64,000 bases of DNA, taken from contig NZ_BMMU01000011.1 of the NCBI RefSeq assembly GCF_014646095.1, forward strand, positions 186,001 to 250,000, written 5' to 3'. Both the position numbers and the translations under genes were made by a program. Numbering within the stretch: position 1 is the first letter of the stretch; each line of letters opens with the position of its first letter. Below are positions 44,022 to 53,235 of this stretch, in pieces. Under the pieces are notes generated by a model. The model made no database searches. It worked only from the letters and a program-made list of their open reading frames with translations, and was not told the origin of the DNA. The stretch is from Streptomyces lacrimifluminis (lineage in GTDB: Bacteria; Actinomycetota; Actinomycetes; Streptomycetales; Streptomycetaceae).

Positions 44022-47000
44022 GGCGTGGGCGTGGGGCAGAGCCGGCCGTCCAGGAAATCGGTGAGCCTGCGTACGGTCGGGTGATCGAAGGTCAGCGAGG
44101 CCGGCAGGGGCAGCCGGAAGATCCGCTCCAGACCGGACTTGACGTTCATCGCCATGAGCGAGTCCAGGCCCAGCGAGACGAACTCGGCCGTCGGGTCCAG
44201 CTCGTCGTCGGCCGCCAGGTGCAGCGCGGCGGCGACCGTGTCCCGGACCAGGCCGGTGATCAGGGCCGTACGCTCCGGTTTCGGCAGGCCGGTCAGCGCG
44301 GCGAGGTCGGGGCCGTCGTCCGTCTGCTCACGCCGGGCAAGGCGGTCGTAGAAGTGGTCGCCGGTCGCGTTGCCGGCGACATAGCGGTCCCAGTCGAACT
44401 CCCCCACCACCCGCTGACTGCGGGGCCTCCCCCACAGCCTGGCCAGGGTGTCCAGGGCCCGGGTGGGTGAGAAGAAGTGGACGCCGCTGCGTTCGATCTC
44501 CCGGCTGAGGTACTCCTCCAGCCGGGCTGACATGCCGACCCTGGCCCAGGCGCCCCAGTTGACCGAGAGCCCGGGAAGGCCCTGGCGGGTACGCCATTCG
44601 GCGAGGCTGTCGAGCGCGGCGCTGGCCGCGGCGTAGTGCCCCTGGGTCGCGCCGCCCAGGACGGAGGCGATCGACGAGTACGTGACGAAGAACTCCAGCT
44701 CCGGGAAGGAGTCCTGGGACGCCTCGTGCAGCAGCCAGCCGCCGTAGGCCTTCGCGCCGAGCTGGGCGTCGATGGACTCCCAGGTGAGCTCGGATATCAG
44801 CTTCTTGTCGTACGACCCGGCCGCATGCACGATCCCGCCCAGCGGATAAGGTCCCGCCGCCACGGCCCGCATCAGCCGGGCCACGTCCCCGGCATCGCTC
44901 ACATCGGCGCGCAGGAGGGCCAGTTCGGCGTCCTGGGCCAGGTCGGCGAGGACCGGTCCGGCCTCCGCGGTGGGCCGTCCACTACGGCTGACCAGCGTCA
45001 GGTGCCGGGCGCCGAGTGCCACCAGTTTGCGCGCGGTGACCAGTCCGAGTCCGCCGAGACCACCGGTGATCAGGTAGGTGCGGTCGGCCCGGACACCGGC
45101 GCCGACGTCGTCGGCGGCCGGCCCGGACACGTGCTCGCCGGACAGGTCGACCCAGACCTCCGGTGCCGTCCCGGCGGCGGCCGTGCGCAGGGCCTCGCCC
45201 GTCTCGTCGAGGCGGAAGTGCCGGGCGCCGTCGACCGGTTGTCGCAGCGAGGCGGGAGCCACCGAGGCTGCCGGGACGGTGAGGGTGGAGCACAGAGCAC
45301 CCTCGTGGCGTACGAGGACCTCGTCCCCGGCGGTGAAGCCGGACCGCGCACCGGCCTCGGCGACCGTCCCGGTGGCCAGCGCGCCGAGTACCGGTGGGGG
45401 CTCCTCCTCCTCGCGCCCGGCACGGCCGGTGTCCAGGGCGGTGGCGGCGTCGGCCGCCGTCAGGGCGACGGCGTGTACCCGCACCTGGACCTCGTCGCCG
45501 CGTGGCGACACGTGCCGGGCGGGGACGAGGGCGAGGTCGGAGAGATCGCCGGAGTCGGGGGCCCGCAGCTCGAAGCCGCCGGGCCAGGTGAGAGTGGCGT
45601 CGCCGGCCAGCAGCCTGCGTACACGGCGCCCGTCCGGCCGGAAGGCGACCTGGTACTCACCGGGGACCTCGGCGTACCACTCGTCGGGCAGGGCCGCGAG
45701 CCCGGTGCCCGGGGCGACGTCCACGAGCGTCGCCCGGTACTGGGGGTACTCGGTGAGCAGGACACGCCCGAAGCCCCACAGAGTGGCGGCGGCGAGGTGC
45801 GCCCCGTCGCCGGGCGGGTCGCCCGGCAGCCACTGGGCGCCCTCCGTGACCAGCCACAGCCGGGGTGGCCTGGCGGGATCGGCGGCGTCCAGCGCGGCCA
45901 CCAGTGCGAGCAGTTCACGGTAGTTGTCCTCGCACTCGGCGCGCAGCCGGGAGGCGGACGCAGGGCCTTCGTGCCGGTGCCAGACACGGCAGATGTCGGT
46001 GACCGTCGGGTCGTCCAGGGCGGCCTTCAGATCGGCGGCTTCCGCGATCCGGGTCACCTTGAAGCTGTGCGAGGGGCCGAGCGTGTCGGTGCCGACGTGG
46101 TCCGGGGCGAGCAGGAGGACGTGCTGGGGTCCGGTGTCCGGCGCCGTCTCGGCGGGGGCCGGCAGGGCTCGGCGTACCCAGCCCGGGCGGTGCAGGAACT
46201 GGCGTCGGCCCAGGCGGCCTTCGGGACGGGCGAGTTCGACGCCGAGGAGTTCGGTGACGGGGCTGCCGTCCTCCAGGAGGATCAGGTCGGCGACGCGCCG
46301 GTCCTGGTCGCTGTGGACGCGGGCGAGGACCCGAAGTCGCTCACCGCGCGGCTTCCTGAAGTGCCGTACGGAGGCGATCGACCTGACCTCGAAAACCGGG
46401 CCCTCGGGGTCGAGCACGATGGCGGCCTGTACGGCGGCCTCCAGGAGCTCCGGCGGCACATGCTCGACCGACGTGGCGTCGCGGCCGGTCAACTCGCCGG
46501 TGACCAGGCCGCCCTCATGGCGGGCGGCACGCTGCAGCAGCCGCATGCGCGGACCGTGCGGGCGGCCGACCGAGGCCAGGTCGGTGTAGATGTCCTCGTC
46601 GTCGATCTCCTGCCCCGCGGGCGCCAGAGCGGCGTCCAGTTCCGCCAGTTCGGAGACGGGCACGACCGGTTCACGTTCGGCGGCGAACCGGGCGGTGACA
46701 TGGATGTCCTCCTCACCGCCGACCAGGGTGAAGACCTCCACGTCGGCTCCGCCCCCGGCGCGGGGCCGCAACCGGGTGGTCAGGGCCACGGCCGGTTCGG
46801 CGGGCACCCGCAGCGGCGACGGCAGGCGTACGTCGTGGATCGCGGACCGGGTGTGTCCCCACGCCGCGTCCTGGAGAGCGAGCAGCAGGTCGACGTACGC
46901 ACCGGCGGGCAGTGTCGTCGTTCCTTCGCCGTCTCCGAGGTCGACGAGCGCCCCCAGCTCCTCGGCGGTGAACTCTGCGGTGAACTCCCGTACCCCGCTG

Positions 47001-49729
47001 GCGAACCTTTCCTCGGTGCCGAGCATCGGATGGCGTGCGGTGCCGCCCGTCGAGCCGGTCCGCCGGGGGCTGACGGAGGGCAGCCAGTACCGCTTGCGCT
47101 GGAAGGCGTAGGTGGGCACAACCGTGGTGGCCGGGGTGATCCGGCCCTCGTGGTAGGCCGTCCAGGACACCGACAGTCCGGCGGCGTAGTACGCGGCGAG
47201 CGCGGACAGCGTGGTGTCACCGGCGCGGTCGCGACGGCGCAGACTCGCCAGCCACAGGTGGTCCTCGGTGTTCAGGCACCGCTGGGCGAGTGCTGTCAGC
47301 GCGGTGGAGGGGCCGATCTCGATCAGGGCGTGCCGGCCACGCTGGGCCACCGCCCGGATGCCGGCCATGAACTGCACCGGCTCGCCGATGTGGCGTACCC
47401 AGTAGTCGGGGTTGCCGATCTCCGCGAACCGGGCGAGCTTTCCGGTGACGTTGGAGATCAGGCTGATGGCCGGCTCGGTGAAGGTGATGCCGTCGAGGGC
47501 GGCGCGGAAGTCGTCGTACACCTCGGCCATGAGCGGGGAGTGGAAGGCGTGCGAGACGGCCAGCGGGTCGACCCTGACACCCCGCTCGCGGAGCTCGGCG
47601 GTGACCTGGTCCAGGGCGGCCGTGGCACCCGAGATCACCACCTGGTCGGGGGCGTTGATCCCCGCCAGGGTGAGGTCGGGGTGGGCGGCCAGCAGTGGTT
47701 CGATCTCCTCGGCGGGGGCGGCGACGGCGGCCATCCCGCCCTCCGCCCGCACCGCCTGCATCAGCCGGGCCCGGGCCGCGACCAGAGTCACGGCGTCCGA
47801 GAGGCCGAACAGACCGGCCACGGCGGCGGCCACGACCTCGCCGATGCTGTGCCCGATGAGCACGTTCGGGCGGATGCCCCAGGACATCCACAGCCGGGCG
47901 AGCGCGTACTCCAGGGTGAACAGGGCGGGCTGGGTGTACTCGGTGCGGTGGATGGCGTCCGGGTCGGCGGCGGTGCCGAGCACCAGGTCGCGGACCGAGC
48001 GGCCGAGACGGGGGGCGAACAGCCGGTCGCACTCGTCGACCTGATCCCTGAAGAGAGGGAACGCCTCGTAGAGCGCGGCGCCCATGCCGGCGTACTGGGA
48101 GCCCTGGCCGCTGAACATGAAGGCGGTCTTGCGGATGCCGGAGGGGCCCTCGTGGCCGCCTTCCTCCGCCTGTGCCAGGAGCCGCTCCAGGGCGGCACGG
48201 TCGGGCACCGGTCCGGCGATCCGGTAAGAGTGGTGGGCGCGGGCGACGTTGCCGGTGTAGGCGAGCCGGTCCACCGCCGCGTCGGGCCGCTCGGCCAGGA
48301 ACTCCCGGTAGCGCCTGGCCTGTTCGCTCAGCGCGGCAGCGCTCTTCGCGGAGAGCGTGAGCATCGGGACGGCGGGCGCCTCGGCGGTGGCGGGGGGTTC
48401 GGGGAGGTCCCGCACCGGGGCCTGTTCCAGGACGACCGCGCCGATGGTGCCCGCGAAGCCGAAGCTGTTGACCACCGCGCGCCTGGTACCGGCCGGCCAC
48501 GGCTCGCAGGCGGTGGGCACGCGGACCGGATACAGGTCCCAGGGGATGCGCCCCGAGGGCGTGTTGAGGTTGAGGTGCGGGTAGACGGTCGCGGACCTGA
48601 GCTGAAGCACCGTCTTGATGACTCCGACGATGCCGGCCGCCGGCTCCATGTGGCCCAGATTGGTCTTCACCGAGCCGACGAGGAGCGGGGCGTCCTTGGT
48701 GTGGGAGGTGGCGAAGGCGTCACCGATGGCGCCGAACTCGATGGGGTCACCGAGCGGGGTGCCGGTTCCGTGCGCCTCCACGTACTGGATGTCCTCGGGC
48801 GCGAGGCGGGCCACGGCGAGCGCGCTGCGGATCACCTTCTCCTGGGCCGGTCCGTTGGGCACGGTCAGGCCCGCGCTGTCGCCGTCCTGACCGACGGCGG
48901 TACCCCGGACGAGCGCGAGGACGGTGTCGCCGTCCCGGTTGGCGTCGCTCAGCCGCTTGAGTACGAGGACTCCGCAGCCCTCGGCGCGCGCGTAGCCGTC
49001 GGCGGACTCGTCGAAGGTCTTGCACTGTCCGTCGGGGGCCAGCATCTGCGCGTTGGAGAACATGACGGGGATGCGGGGATGGTGCAGGGCGTTGACGCCG
49101 CCGCACAGGGCTATGTCGCTCTCGCCGGCGCGCAGTCCCTGTACGGCGAGGTGCAGGGCGACCAGCGAGGACGAGCACGCTGTGTCGACGCTCATGCTGG
49201 GACCGCGCCAGCCCAGGAAGTAGGAGAGCCGGCCCGACAGCGGGAACATGGTGATGCCGGAAGCGAGATGACCGTCGAGTTCCTCGTACGGCAGTGAGTC
49301 CAGTTCCAGCGCGTAGTCGATGGAACTGGCCCCGACGTACACACCGCCGTTGCCGCGGCGCAGCGGGGTCGGGTCGATGTTCGCGTGCTCCAGCGCCTGC
49401 CACGCGGTCTCCAGCAGCATCCGCTGCTGGGGGTCCATGTACTGGGCCTCTTTCGGGGAGATGTTGAAGAAAGAGGCGTCGAACAGGTCTATTCGGTCGA
49501 GGAACCCGCCGCCCGATGCGTGAATCTTCCCTTTGTCGTCGGGGCTCTGCGGGGTGAATGCGGCGACATCCCACCGGTCTTCGGGTATCAGGCCGATTCC
49601 GCTGCGTCCGTCGCGCAGGAATGCGTCGAACTCGTCGGCCGAGTCGCTGCCGCCCGGGAATCGCAGACCGATTCCGACGATCGCGATCGGCTCGGGGGCC
49701 GGGTCCGTCCCGGATTCCGTACGCGGCAT
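44018..49729 (-). CDS. Type I polyketide synthase, one module: KS-AT-DH(degenerate)-ER(truncated)-KR-ACP
   Basis: A 1903-residue PKS. KS (~14-440) has Cys185 in DTACSSS, H320 (HGTGT) and H360 (KTNLGH). AT (~534-825) has Ser628 in GHSIGE and HAFH at 727-730, the malonyl-CoA signature. The DH-like region (~899-1170) has lost its catalytic residues: the HxxxGxxxxP site reads as LGDGEGTTTLP and the second-site aspartate is Glu (LLEAAVQ). Residues ~1380-1500 are only the substrate-binding half of an ER, without its nucleotide fold. KR (~1551-1730) has TGGLGGLG and Tyr1699. ACP (~1820-1895) carries Ser1857 in GLDSLM. So only ketoreduction seems active. ATG at 49729 with AAGGAG upstream; 40 bp after a free ACP gene. 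Confidence 0.95.
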   Translation of the reverse strand: MPRTESGTDPAPEPIAIVGIGLRFPGGSDSADEFDAFLRDGRSGIGLIPEDRWDVAAFTPQSPDDKGKIHASGGGFLDRIDLFDASFFNISPKEAQYMDPQQRMLLETAWQALEHANIDPTPLRRGNGGVYVGASSIDYALELDSLPYEELDGHLASGITMFPLSGRLSYFLGWRGPSMSVDTACSSSLVALHLAVQGLRAGESDIALCGGVNALHHPRIPVMFSNAQMLAPDGQCKTFDESADGYARAEGCGVLVLKRLSDANRDGDTVLALVRGTAVGQDGDSAGLTVPNGPAQEKVIRSALAVARLAPEDIQYVEAHGTGTPLGDPIEFGAIGDAFATSHTKDAPLLVGSVKTNLGHMEPAAGIVGVIKTVLQLRSATVYPHLNLNTPSGRIPWDLYPVRVPTACEPWPAGTRRAVVNSFGFAGTIGAVVLEQAPVRDLPEPPATAEAPAVPMLTLSAKSAAALSEQARRYREFLAERPDAAVDRLAYTGNVARAHHSYRIAGPVPDRAALERLLAQAEEGGHEGPSGIRKTAFMFSGQGSQYAGMGAALYEAFPLFRDQVDECDRLFAPRLGRSVRDLVLGTAADPDAIHRTEYTQPALFTLEYALARLWMSWGIRPNVLIGHSIGEVVAAAVAGLFGLSDAVTLVAARARLMQAVRAEGGMAAVAAPAEEIEPLLAAHPDLTLAGINAPDQVVISGATAALDQVTAELRERGVRVDPLAVSHAFHSPLMAEVYDDFRAALDGITFTEPAISLISNVTGKLARFAEIGNPDYWVRHIGEPVQFMAGIRAVAQRGRHALIEIGPSTALTALAQRCLNTEDHLWLASLRRRDRAGDTTLSALAAYYAAGLSVSWTAYHEGRITPATTVVPTYAFQRKRYWLPSVSPRRTGSTGGTARHPMLGTEERFASGVREFTAEFTAEELGALVDLGDGEGTTTLPAGAYVDLLLALQDAAWGHTRSAIHDVRLPSPLRVPAEPAVALTTRLRPRAGGGADVEVFTLVGGEEDIHVTARFAAEREPVVPVSELAELDAALAPAGQEIDDEDIYTDLASVGRPHGPRMRLLQRAARHEGGLVTGELTGRDATSVEHVPPELLEAAVQAAIVLDPEGPVFEVRSIASVRHFRKPRGERLRVLARVHSDQDRRVADLILLEDGSPVTELLGVELARPEGRLGRRQFLHRPGWVRRALPAPAETAPDTGPQHVLLLAPDHVGTDTLGPSHSFKVTRIAEAADLKAALDDPTVTDICRVWHRHEGPASASRLRAECEDNYRELLALVAALDAADPARPPRLWLVTEGAQWLPGDPPGDGAHLAAATLWGFGRVLLTEYPQYRATLVDVAPGTGLAALPDEWYAEVPGEYQVAFRPDGRRVRRLLAGDATLTWPGGFELRAPDSGDLSDLALVPARHVSPRGDEVQVRVHAVALTAADAATALDTGRAGREEEEPPPVLGALATGTVAEAGARSGFTAGDEVLVRHEGALCSTLTVPAASVAPASLRQPVDGARHFRLDETGEALRTAAAGTAPEVWVDLSGEHVSGPAADDVGAGVRADRTYLITGGLGGLGLVTARKLVALGARHLTLVSRSGRPTAEAGPVLADLAQDAELALLRADVSDAGDVARLMRAVAAGPYPLGGIVHAAGSYDKKLISELTWESIDAQLGAKAYGGWLLHEASQDSFPELEFFVTYSSIASVLGGATQGHYAAASAALDSLAEWRTRQGLPGLSVNWGAWARVGMSARLEEYLSREIERSGVHFFSPTRALDTLARLWGRPRSQRVVGEFDWDRYVAGNATGDHFYDRLARREQTDDGPDLAALTGLPKPERTALITGLVRDTVAAALHLAADDELDPTAEFVSLGLDSLMAMNVKSGLERIFRLPLPASLTFDHPTVRRLTDFLDGRLCPTPTP

Positions 49730-49768
49730 GGAGCAACTCCTTCTGTCCTGGTCCTGGTTGATCGGTGT

Positions 49769-50086
49769 TCAGCGGGAGGAGGGGGTGGCCAGCGCGTCGG
49801 CCAGGTGATCCACGAGGTGCGCGATCGTCGGCTCGTTGAAGAGCACGTTCGCGTTGATGGAGAGATCGAGGAGCTGTTCCAGGCTCTGCCTTATCTCGGT
49901 CAGCCGCAGTGAGGTGAGGCCGAGATCGAAATAGCTGATGTCGAGGGGGAGGTCCTCCGACTCGTCGATGAGGAGAACGGTCTTGAACCTCCTCAGGACG
50001 AGTGTCTCGATTTCCTCGGCGAGTTCGGCCCGCGGCAGCTCGCGCAGCCGGTGCGGCGTTGTGTCGGTGGATGACATGGCTGCCAT
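49769..50086 (-). CDS. Stand-alone acyl carrier protein (first gene of the PKS operon)
   Basis: A 105-residue carrier protein with the phosphopantetheine site Ser59 in FDLGLTSLRL and a helix-rich fold. The free ACP precedes the PKS by 40 bp and probably carries a starter or the finished chain for the ligase, PKS or thioesterase. ATG codons at 50086 and 50077 are both possible and neither has a clear ribosome site. SARP-type repeats lie only 14 bp upstream of the first, so the later start is a little more likely. Confidence 0.88.
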   Translation of the reverse strand: MAAMSSTDTTPHRLRELPRAELAEEIETLVLRRFKTVLLIDESEDLPLDISYFDLGLTSLRLTEIRQSLEQLLDLSINANVLFNEPTIAHLVDHLADALATPSSR

Positions 50087-50099
50087 GCAAACAGCAGCT

Positions 50100-50117
50100 G
50101 CTGACGCTCCGCTGACG
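50100..50117 (-). promoter_or_regulatory. SARP-type direct repeat upstream of the ACP-PKS operon
   Basis: GCTGACG at 50100-50106 and again at 50111-50117, exactly 11 bp apart, with a weaker GCAGCCG at 50122. In the ACP/PKS direction these read CGTCAGC twice, identical to the kinase promoter repeats. The short distance to the start codon is unusual. Confidence 0.6.
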
Positions 50118-50146
50118 GCCGGCAGCCGGAGTGCGGCCCTCCTCTA

Positions 50147-50186
50147 GATCAGTCCGGTGTCAGCCGCGAGTCAGATTTGAGTCAGA
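50147..50186 (+). promoter_or_regulatory. SARP-type quadruple direct repeat upstream of the rightward operon
   Basis: GATCAGT, TGTCAGC, AGTCAGA and AGTCAGA start at 50147, 50158, 50169 and 50180, each exactly 11 bp apart, ending 73 bp before the aldehyde-dehydrogenase start. A further TCAGATT lies at 50201. The shared NGTCAGN core is the same as at the leftward promoters. Confidence 0.7.
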
Positions 50187-50258
50187 TTCAGCTGCCACGA
50201 TCAGATTGCTTCGAAAAGCAGTTGACCGAAAATTCCCCACGGAAGCTCGGAAGGGCTG

Positions 50259-51893
50259 ATGATGCTTCACGGAGCTGGGCAGGAAGAAAGTGTTCCGGCA
50301 CATTCCGGATTCAAGAGCTACGACCTCTACATCGCGGGCAAGGATGTCGCCGGGGACGGATGGGTCTACACCGTCAGCGGACGATCCCTGCTGGAAGACG
50401 TGTTCACCAGTGTCAGCCTCAAGCGGCAGCTGGAGCAGGACCCCGAGTCCGACGCCGCCCAGCACCCCTATGTCGTGGGCCGCTGTGCGATAGCCGACGA
50501 CAACTCCATCGACCTGGCCACGCAGGCGGCTGCGGCTGCCGCCTCGGACTGGGCGGCCGTGCCGCTGGAGCGGCGGATGCGGCTGGGTACGCGGTTCAGG
50601 GAGGAACTCCTCAAGCACCAGGACGAGTTCCTCGACATGCTGGTCGCCGAGTCGCACCCGGTGAAGCTGGCCCGCTGGGAACTCAGCTGCCTGCTGCAGA
50701 TCTACGCGCCGGGCAGTCTGCGCTGGTACACGAAGCAGATGCGGGTCGAGAAGGAGTACGCGGGCCGCAAGCTGATCCTGCAGCGCCAGCCCGACGGGGT
50801 GGTGGCGTTCAACCCGCCGCAGAACGCTCCGCTGCCCAGCGCCGCGCTCGCCGTCCTGGCGCTGATGGCCGGCAACGCCGTCATCGTCAGGGCGCCGCGC
50901 AGCATCGCGCTGAGCACCATGTGGCTGCTGCGTGACATCGTGGCTCCACTGCTGGAGGAGCTGGACGCGCCGCCCGGTGTGCTCAACGCGGTGTGCAGCA
51001 ATCCGAAGCAGACCATGGACCGCTGGATCGCGGACCCGCTGATCGACGACATCTTCTACATCGGCGGCAGCCAGGAGGGCCTGCGCTTCGAGCAGCAGTG
51101 CGTCGCGCACGGCAAGAAGCCCATCCTGGAGCTGGCCGGCAACGACGGCATCGTGGTGTGGAAGGACGCCGACATCACCTGGGCCGCCGAGGCCGTCACC
51201 GAGTCGTTCTTCGGCTCCGGCCAGATCTGCATGGTGCCCAACTACGTGCTGGTCCACCCCGAGATCGCCGACGCCCTCATCGCCGAGGTGAAGGAGCAGG
51301 TCAAGGCGATCCGGCCCGGGCTGCCCGAGGAGGAGGACGTCCTGCTGTCACCGGTGCGGCGCAGTGAGCGGTTCTTCCGGCTGCTGCGCCAGGCACTCGA
51401 CAACGGCGCGACGCTCGTCACCGGCGGGAACCGCACCGAGGTCGACGGTACGCCCTCGGAAACCGGTGTCTTCCTCCAGCCCACCGTTCTCCGGGTGGAC
51501 GGCCTGGACCGGGCCCGCACCTATGACGTCGTGCGCGAGGAGACCTTCTTCCCGCTCATCCCCGTCATCGTGCCGGAGGCGGACAACGACGACGCGCTGC
51601 TGGAGGCGTTCCTCCGGTTCGTCAACTCCAACGAGTACGGGCTGCGCAACTCCCTCTGGTCGCGCTCCGACCACGTCATCGAGACCTTCGTGCGACGGGT
51701 CGTCAACGGCGGTCTGCTGAAGGTCAACGACTCGCACATCGGCTTCCTGCCGTATCTGCCGAGCCACGGCGGCACCGGCCGCACCGGCGGGGCCTTCGGC
51801 GAGGCCAACTACCCGATGCTCAAGACCTCGCACGTCCAGGGAGTCAGCATCGCCCGCGACATCAGTCCCTACGACGCGGTCTTCGGCGCCTGA
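50259..51893 (+). CDS. Aldehyde-dehydrogenase-superfamily enzyme, probable acyl reductase
   Basis: A 544-residue ALDH-fold enzyme with Cys324 in GSGQICM and the general-base Glu291 in LELAGND. The N-terminal ~80 residues are atypical for ALDHs. It is the first gene of the rightward operon, followed by an amine-forming aminotransferase, so I infer reductive release of an acyl thioester to an aldehyde (as done by CoA-acylating ALDHs), although aldehyde oxidation is the textbook reaction. ATG at 50259 (or 50262) after GGAAGG. Confidence 0.85.
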   Translation: MMLHGAGQEESVPAHSGFKSYDLYIAGKDVAGDGWVYTVSGRSLLEDVFTSVSLKRQLEQDPESDAAQHPYVVGRCAIADDNSIDLATQAAAAAASDWAAVPLERRMRLGTRFREELLKHQDEFLDMLVAESHPVKLARWELSCLLQIYAPGSLRWYTKQMRVEKEYAGRKLILQRQPDGVVAFNPPQNAPLPSAALAVLALMAGNAVIVRAPRSIALSTMWLLRDIVAPLLEELDAPPGVLNAVCSNPKQTMDRWIADPLIDDIFYIGGSQEGLRFEQQCVAHGKKPILELAGNDGIVVWKDADITWAAEAVTESFFGSGQICMVPNYVLVHPEIADALIAEVKEQVKAIRPGLPEEEDVLLSPVRRSERFFRLLRQALDNGATLVTGGNRTEVDGTPSETGVFLQPTVLRVDGLDRARTYDVVREETFFPLIPVIVPEADNDDALLEAFLRFVNSNEYGLRNSLWSRSDHVIETFVRRVVNGGLLKVNDSHIGFLPYLPSHGGTGRTGGAFGEANYPMLKTSHVQGVSIARDISPYDAVFGA

Positions 51894-51900
51894 GCGGAAC

Positions 51901-51969
51901 CGCGCCCCTGAAGGGGCGCGGGGAACCGCGCGACCAGCCCCCACCGGCCCGCAGCCAACGAACCGCGTA
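51901..51969 (-). repeat. Dispersed Streptomyces intergenic repeat, copy 2
   Basis: The reverse complement repeats the element at 26317-26376, including GGGCCGGTGGGGGCTGGTC and the TACGCGGTTC end. Its left end is the palindrome CGCGCCCCT-GA-AGGGGCGCG (51901-51920). It sits inside the biosynthetic operon between the ALDH and ACAD genes, where it may attenuate or stabilise the message. Confidence 0.85.
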
Positions 51970-52018
51970 TCCAGCGGCGCGCTCAGCGCCCACCGCATAG
52001 TCCCCACCGGAGGTTTCC

Positions 52019-53155
52019 GTGCGTTCCCTCGATGCTGCTCGGGCCGTCTGCGAGCGCTTCCATCCCGGCCTGATCAAGGAACTGAAGGAGATCCCGTACG
52101 CCGAGCGGGAGCGGCCGGGCAGTCCGGTGATCGACCTGTTCCGCATCCACGGCGGCGTCGGTCTGCTCATTCCCGGAGAGTACGGCGGCCACGGTGCCAG
52201 CCCGCTCGAAGCACTGCGGGTACAGCTGGCGCTGGGGGCCGAGTCCCCGTCGCTGGTGGCGGCCGTCTCCATGCACCACTTCACCGCCGCGATGCTCTAC
52301 TCCCTCGCCGGCAACGCCGGACGGCTCACCGGCGCCCAGACCGATCTGCTGCACCGGATCGTCCCCGAGCAGCAGGTGATGGCCTCCGGCTGGGCCGAGG
52401 GCCGTACCGCGCAGAACATCCTCACGCCCGGGGTGACGGCCCGTCCCGTTCAGGACGGTTACCTGCTGTCCGGCGCGAAGAAACCGTGCAGTCTGTCGCA
52501 CTCGATGAGCCTGCTCACGGCGAGCATCGCCATCCACGACGGGGATGTCCCCGAGCTGGCGCTCGCCCTGGTTCCGGCCGGCGCGCCCGGGCTGTCGGTC
52601 CACCCCTTCTGGGGCAACGACCTGCTGGCGGGCGCGGAGAGCGACGAGGTGCGCCTCGACAACGTCTTCGTACCGGCGGACATGGTCGTCAGGGCCGGGG
52701 CGGACGACCCGCAGCGCCTGGACGACCTTCAGACGGCCGGGTTCGTCTGGTTCGAGATGCTCATCGCGGCCGGCTACGCGGGCGGCGCCGCGGCCCTGGT
52801 CGAGCAGGTCCTGGACCGCGAGCGCGGGAGCGTCCGGGAGCGGGCCTCGCTCGCCGTCGACGTGGAGGCCTCGCTGGCCCTCCTGGAGGGGGTCGCGCGG
52901 GGGATCGGGACCGAGCCGGGTGACGAGGAGTCGGTGGCCCGGGTCCTGGTCGCGCGCTACGCCGTGCAGAACGCGCTGCCGTCCATCGCCGCCCGGGCGC
53001 TGGAGCTGCTCGGCGGCCTGGACTTCATCCGCGACTCCGCGAACGCCCGGACGGCGGCCGCCGTGCGCGCGCTCGCCTTCCATCCCCCGGGTCAGGGCGC
53101 CGCCGCCGAGCCGCTGCTCGGCTACTTCGGCGGCGGCCCGCTGGTCCTGGCCTGA
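52019..53155 (+). CDS. ACAD-fold flavin monooxygenase, probable amine N-hydroxylase (VlmH-like)
   Basis: A 378-residue acyl-CoA-dehydrogenase-fold protein (IHGGVGLLIPGEYGGHGASP; LSGAKKPCSLSHSMSLLT; a C-terminal helical bundle with ALELLGGLDFIRDS). Isobutylamine N-hydroxylase VlmH of valanimycin synthesis belongs to this superfamily and works with the flavin reductase VlmR; a flavin reductase gene lies four genes downstream in the same operon. I therefore infer N-hydroxylation of the amine made by the aminotransferase. GTG at 52019 with GGAGG 5 bp upstream. Confidence 0.82.
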   Translation: MRSLDAARAVCERFHPGLIKELKEIPYAERERPGSPVIDLFRIHGGVGLLIPGEYGGHGASPLEALRVQLALGAESPSLVAAVSMHHFTAAMLYSLAGNAGRLTGAQTDLLHRIVPEQQVMASGWAEGRTAQNILTPGVTARPVQDGYLLSGAKKPCSLSHSMSLLTASIAIHDGDVPELALALVPAGAPGLSVHPFWGNDLLAGAESDEVRLDNVFVPADMVVRAGADDPQRLDDLQTAGFVWFEMLIAAGYAGGAAALVEQVLDRERGSVRERASLAVDVEASLALLEGVARGIGTEPGDEESVARVLVARYAVQNALPSIAARALELLGGLDFIRDSANARTAAAVRALAFHPPGQGAAAEPLLGYFGGGPLVLA

Positions 53156-53235
53156 AGACCCGCCCCGCCGTCCTGCCCCGGGAGACCGCTGTGCCGCCCG
53201 GCGGCACCAGACCCGTCCATTGGAGTGAGAGATCC

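Noticed and set aside
44636..49297. A 1553-codon open frame on the plus strand opposite the PKS gene
   Set aside because: It is the mirror of the PKS coding frame: in high-GC DNA the antisense frame lacks stops. Its translation is Gly/Arg/Val-rich with no domains, while the minus strand encodes a complete PKS module.
50259..51893. LuxC-type fatty acid reductase
   Set aside because: The protein has the general ALDH catalytic Cys and Glu, but I see no LuxC-specific features; I kept a general acyl/aldehyde dehydrogenase call.
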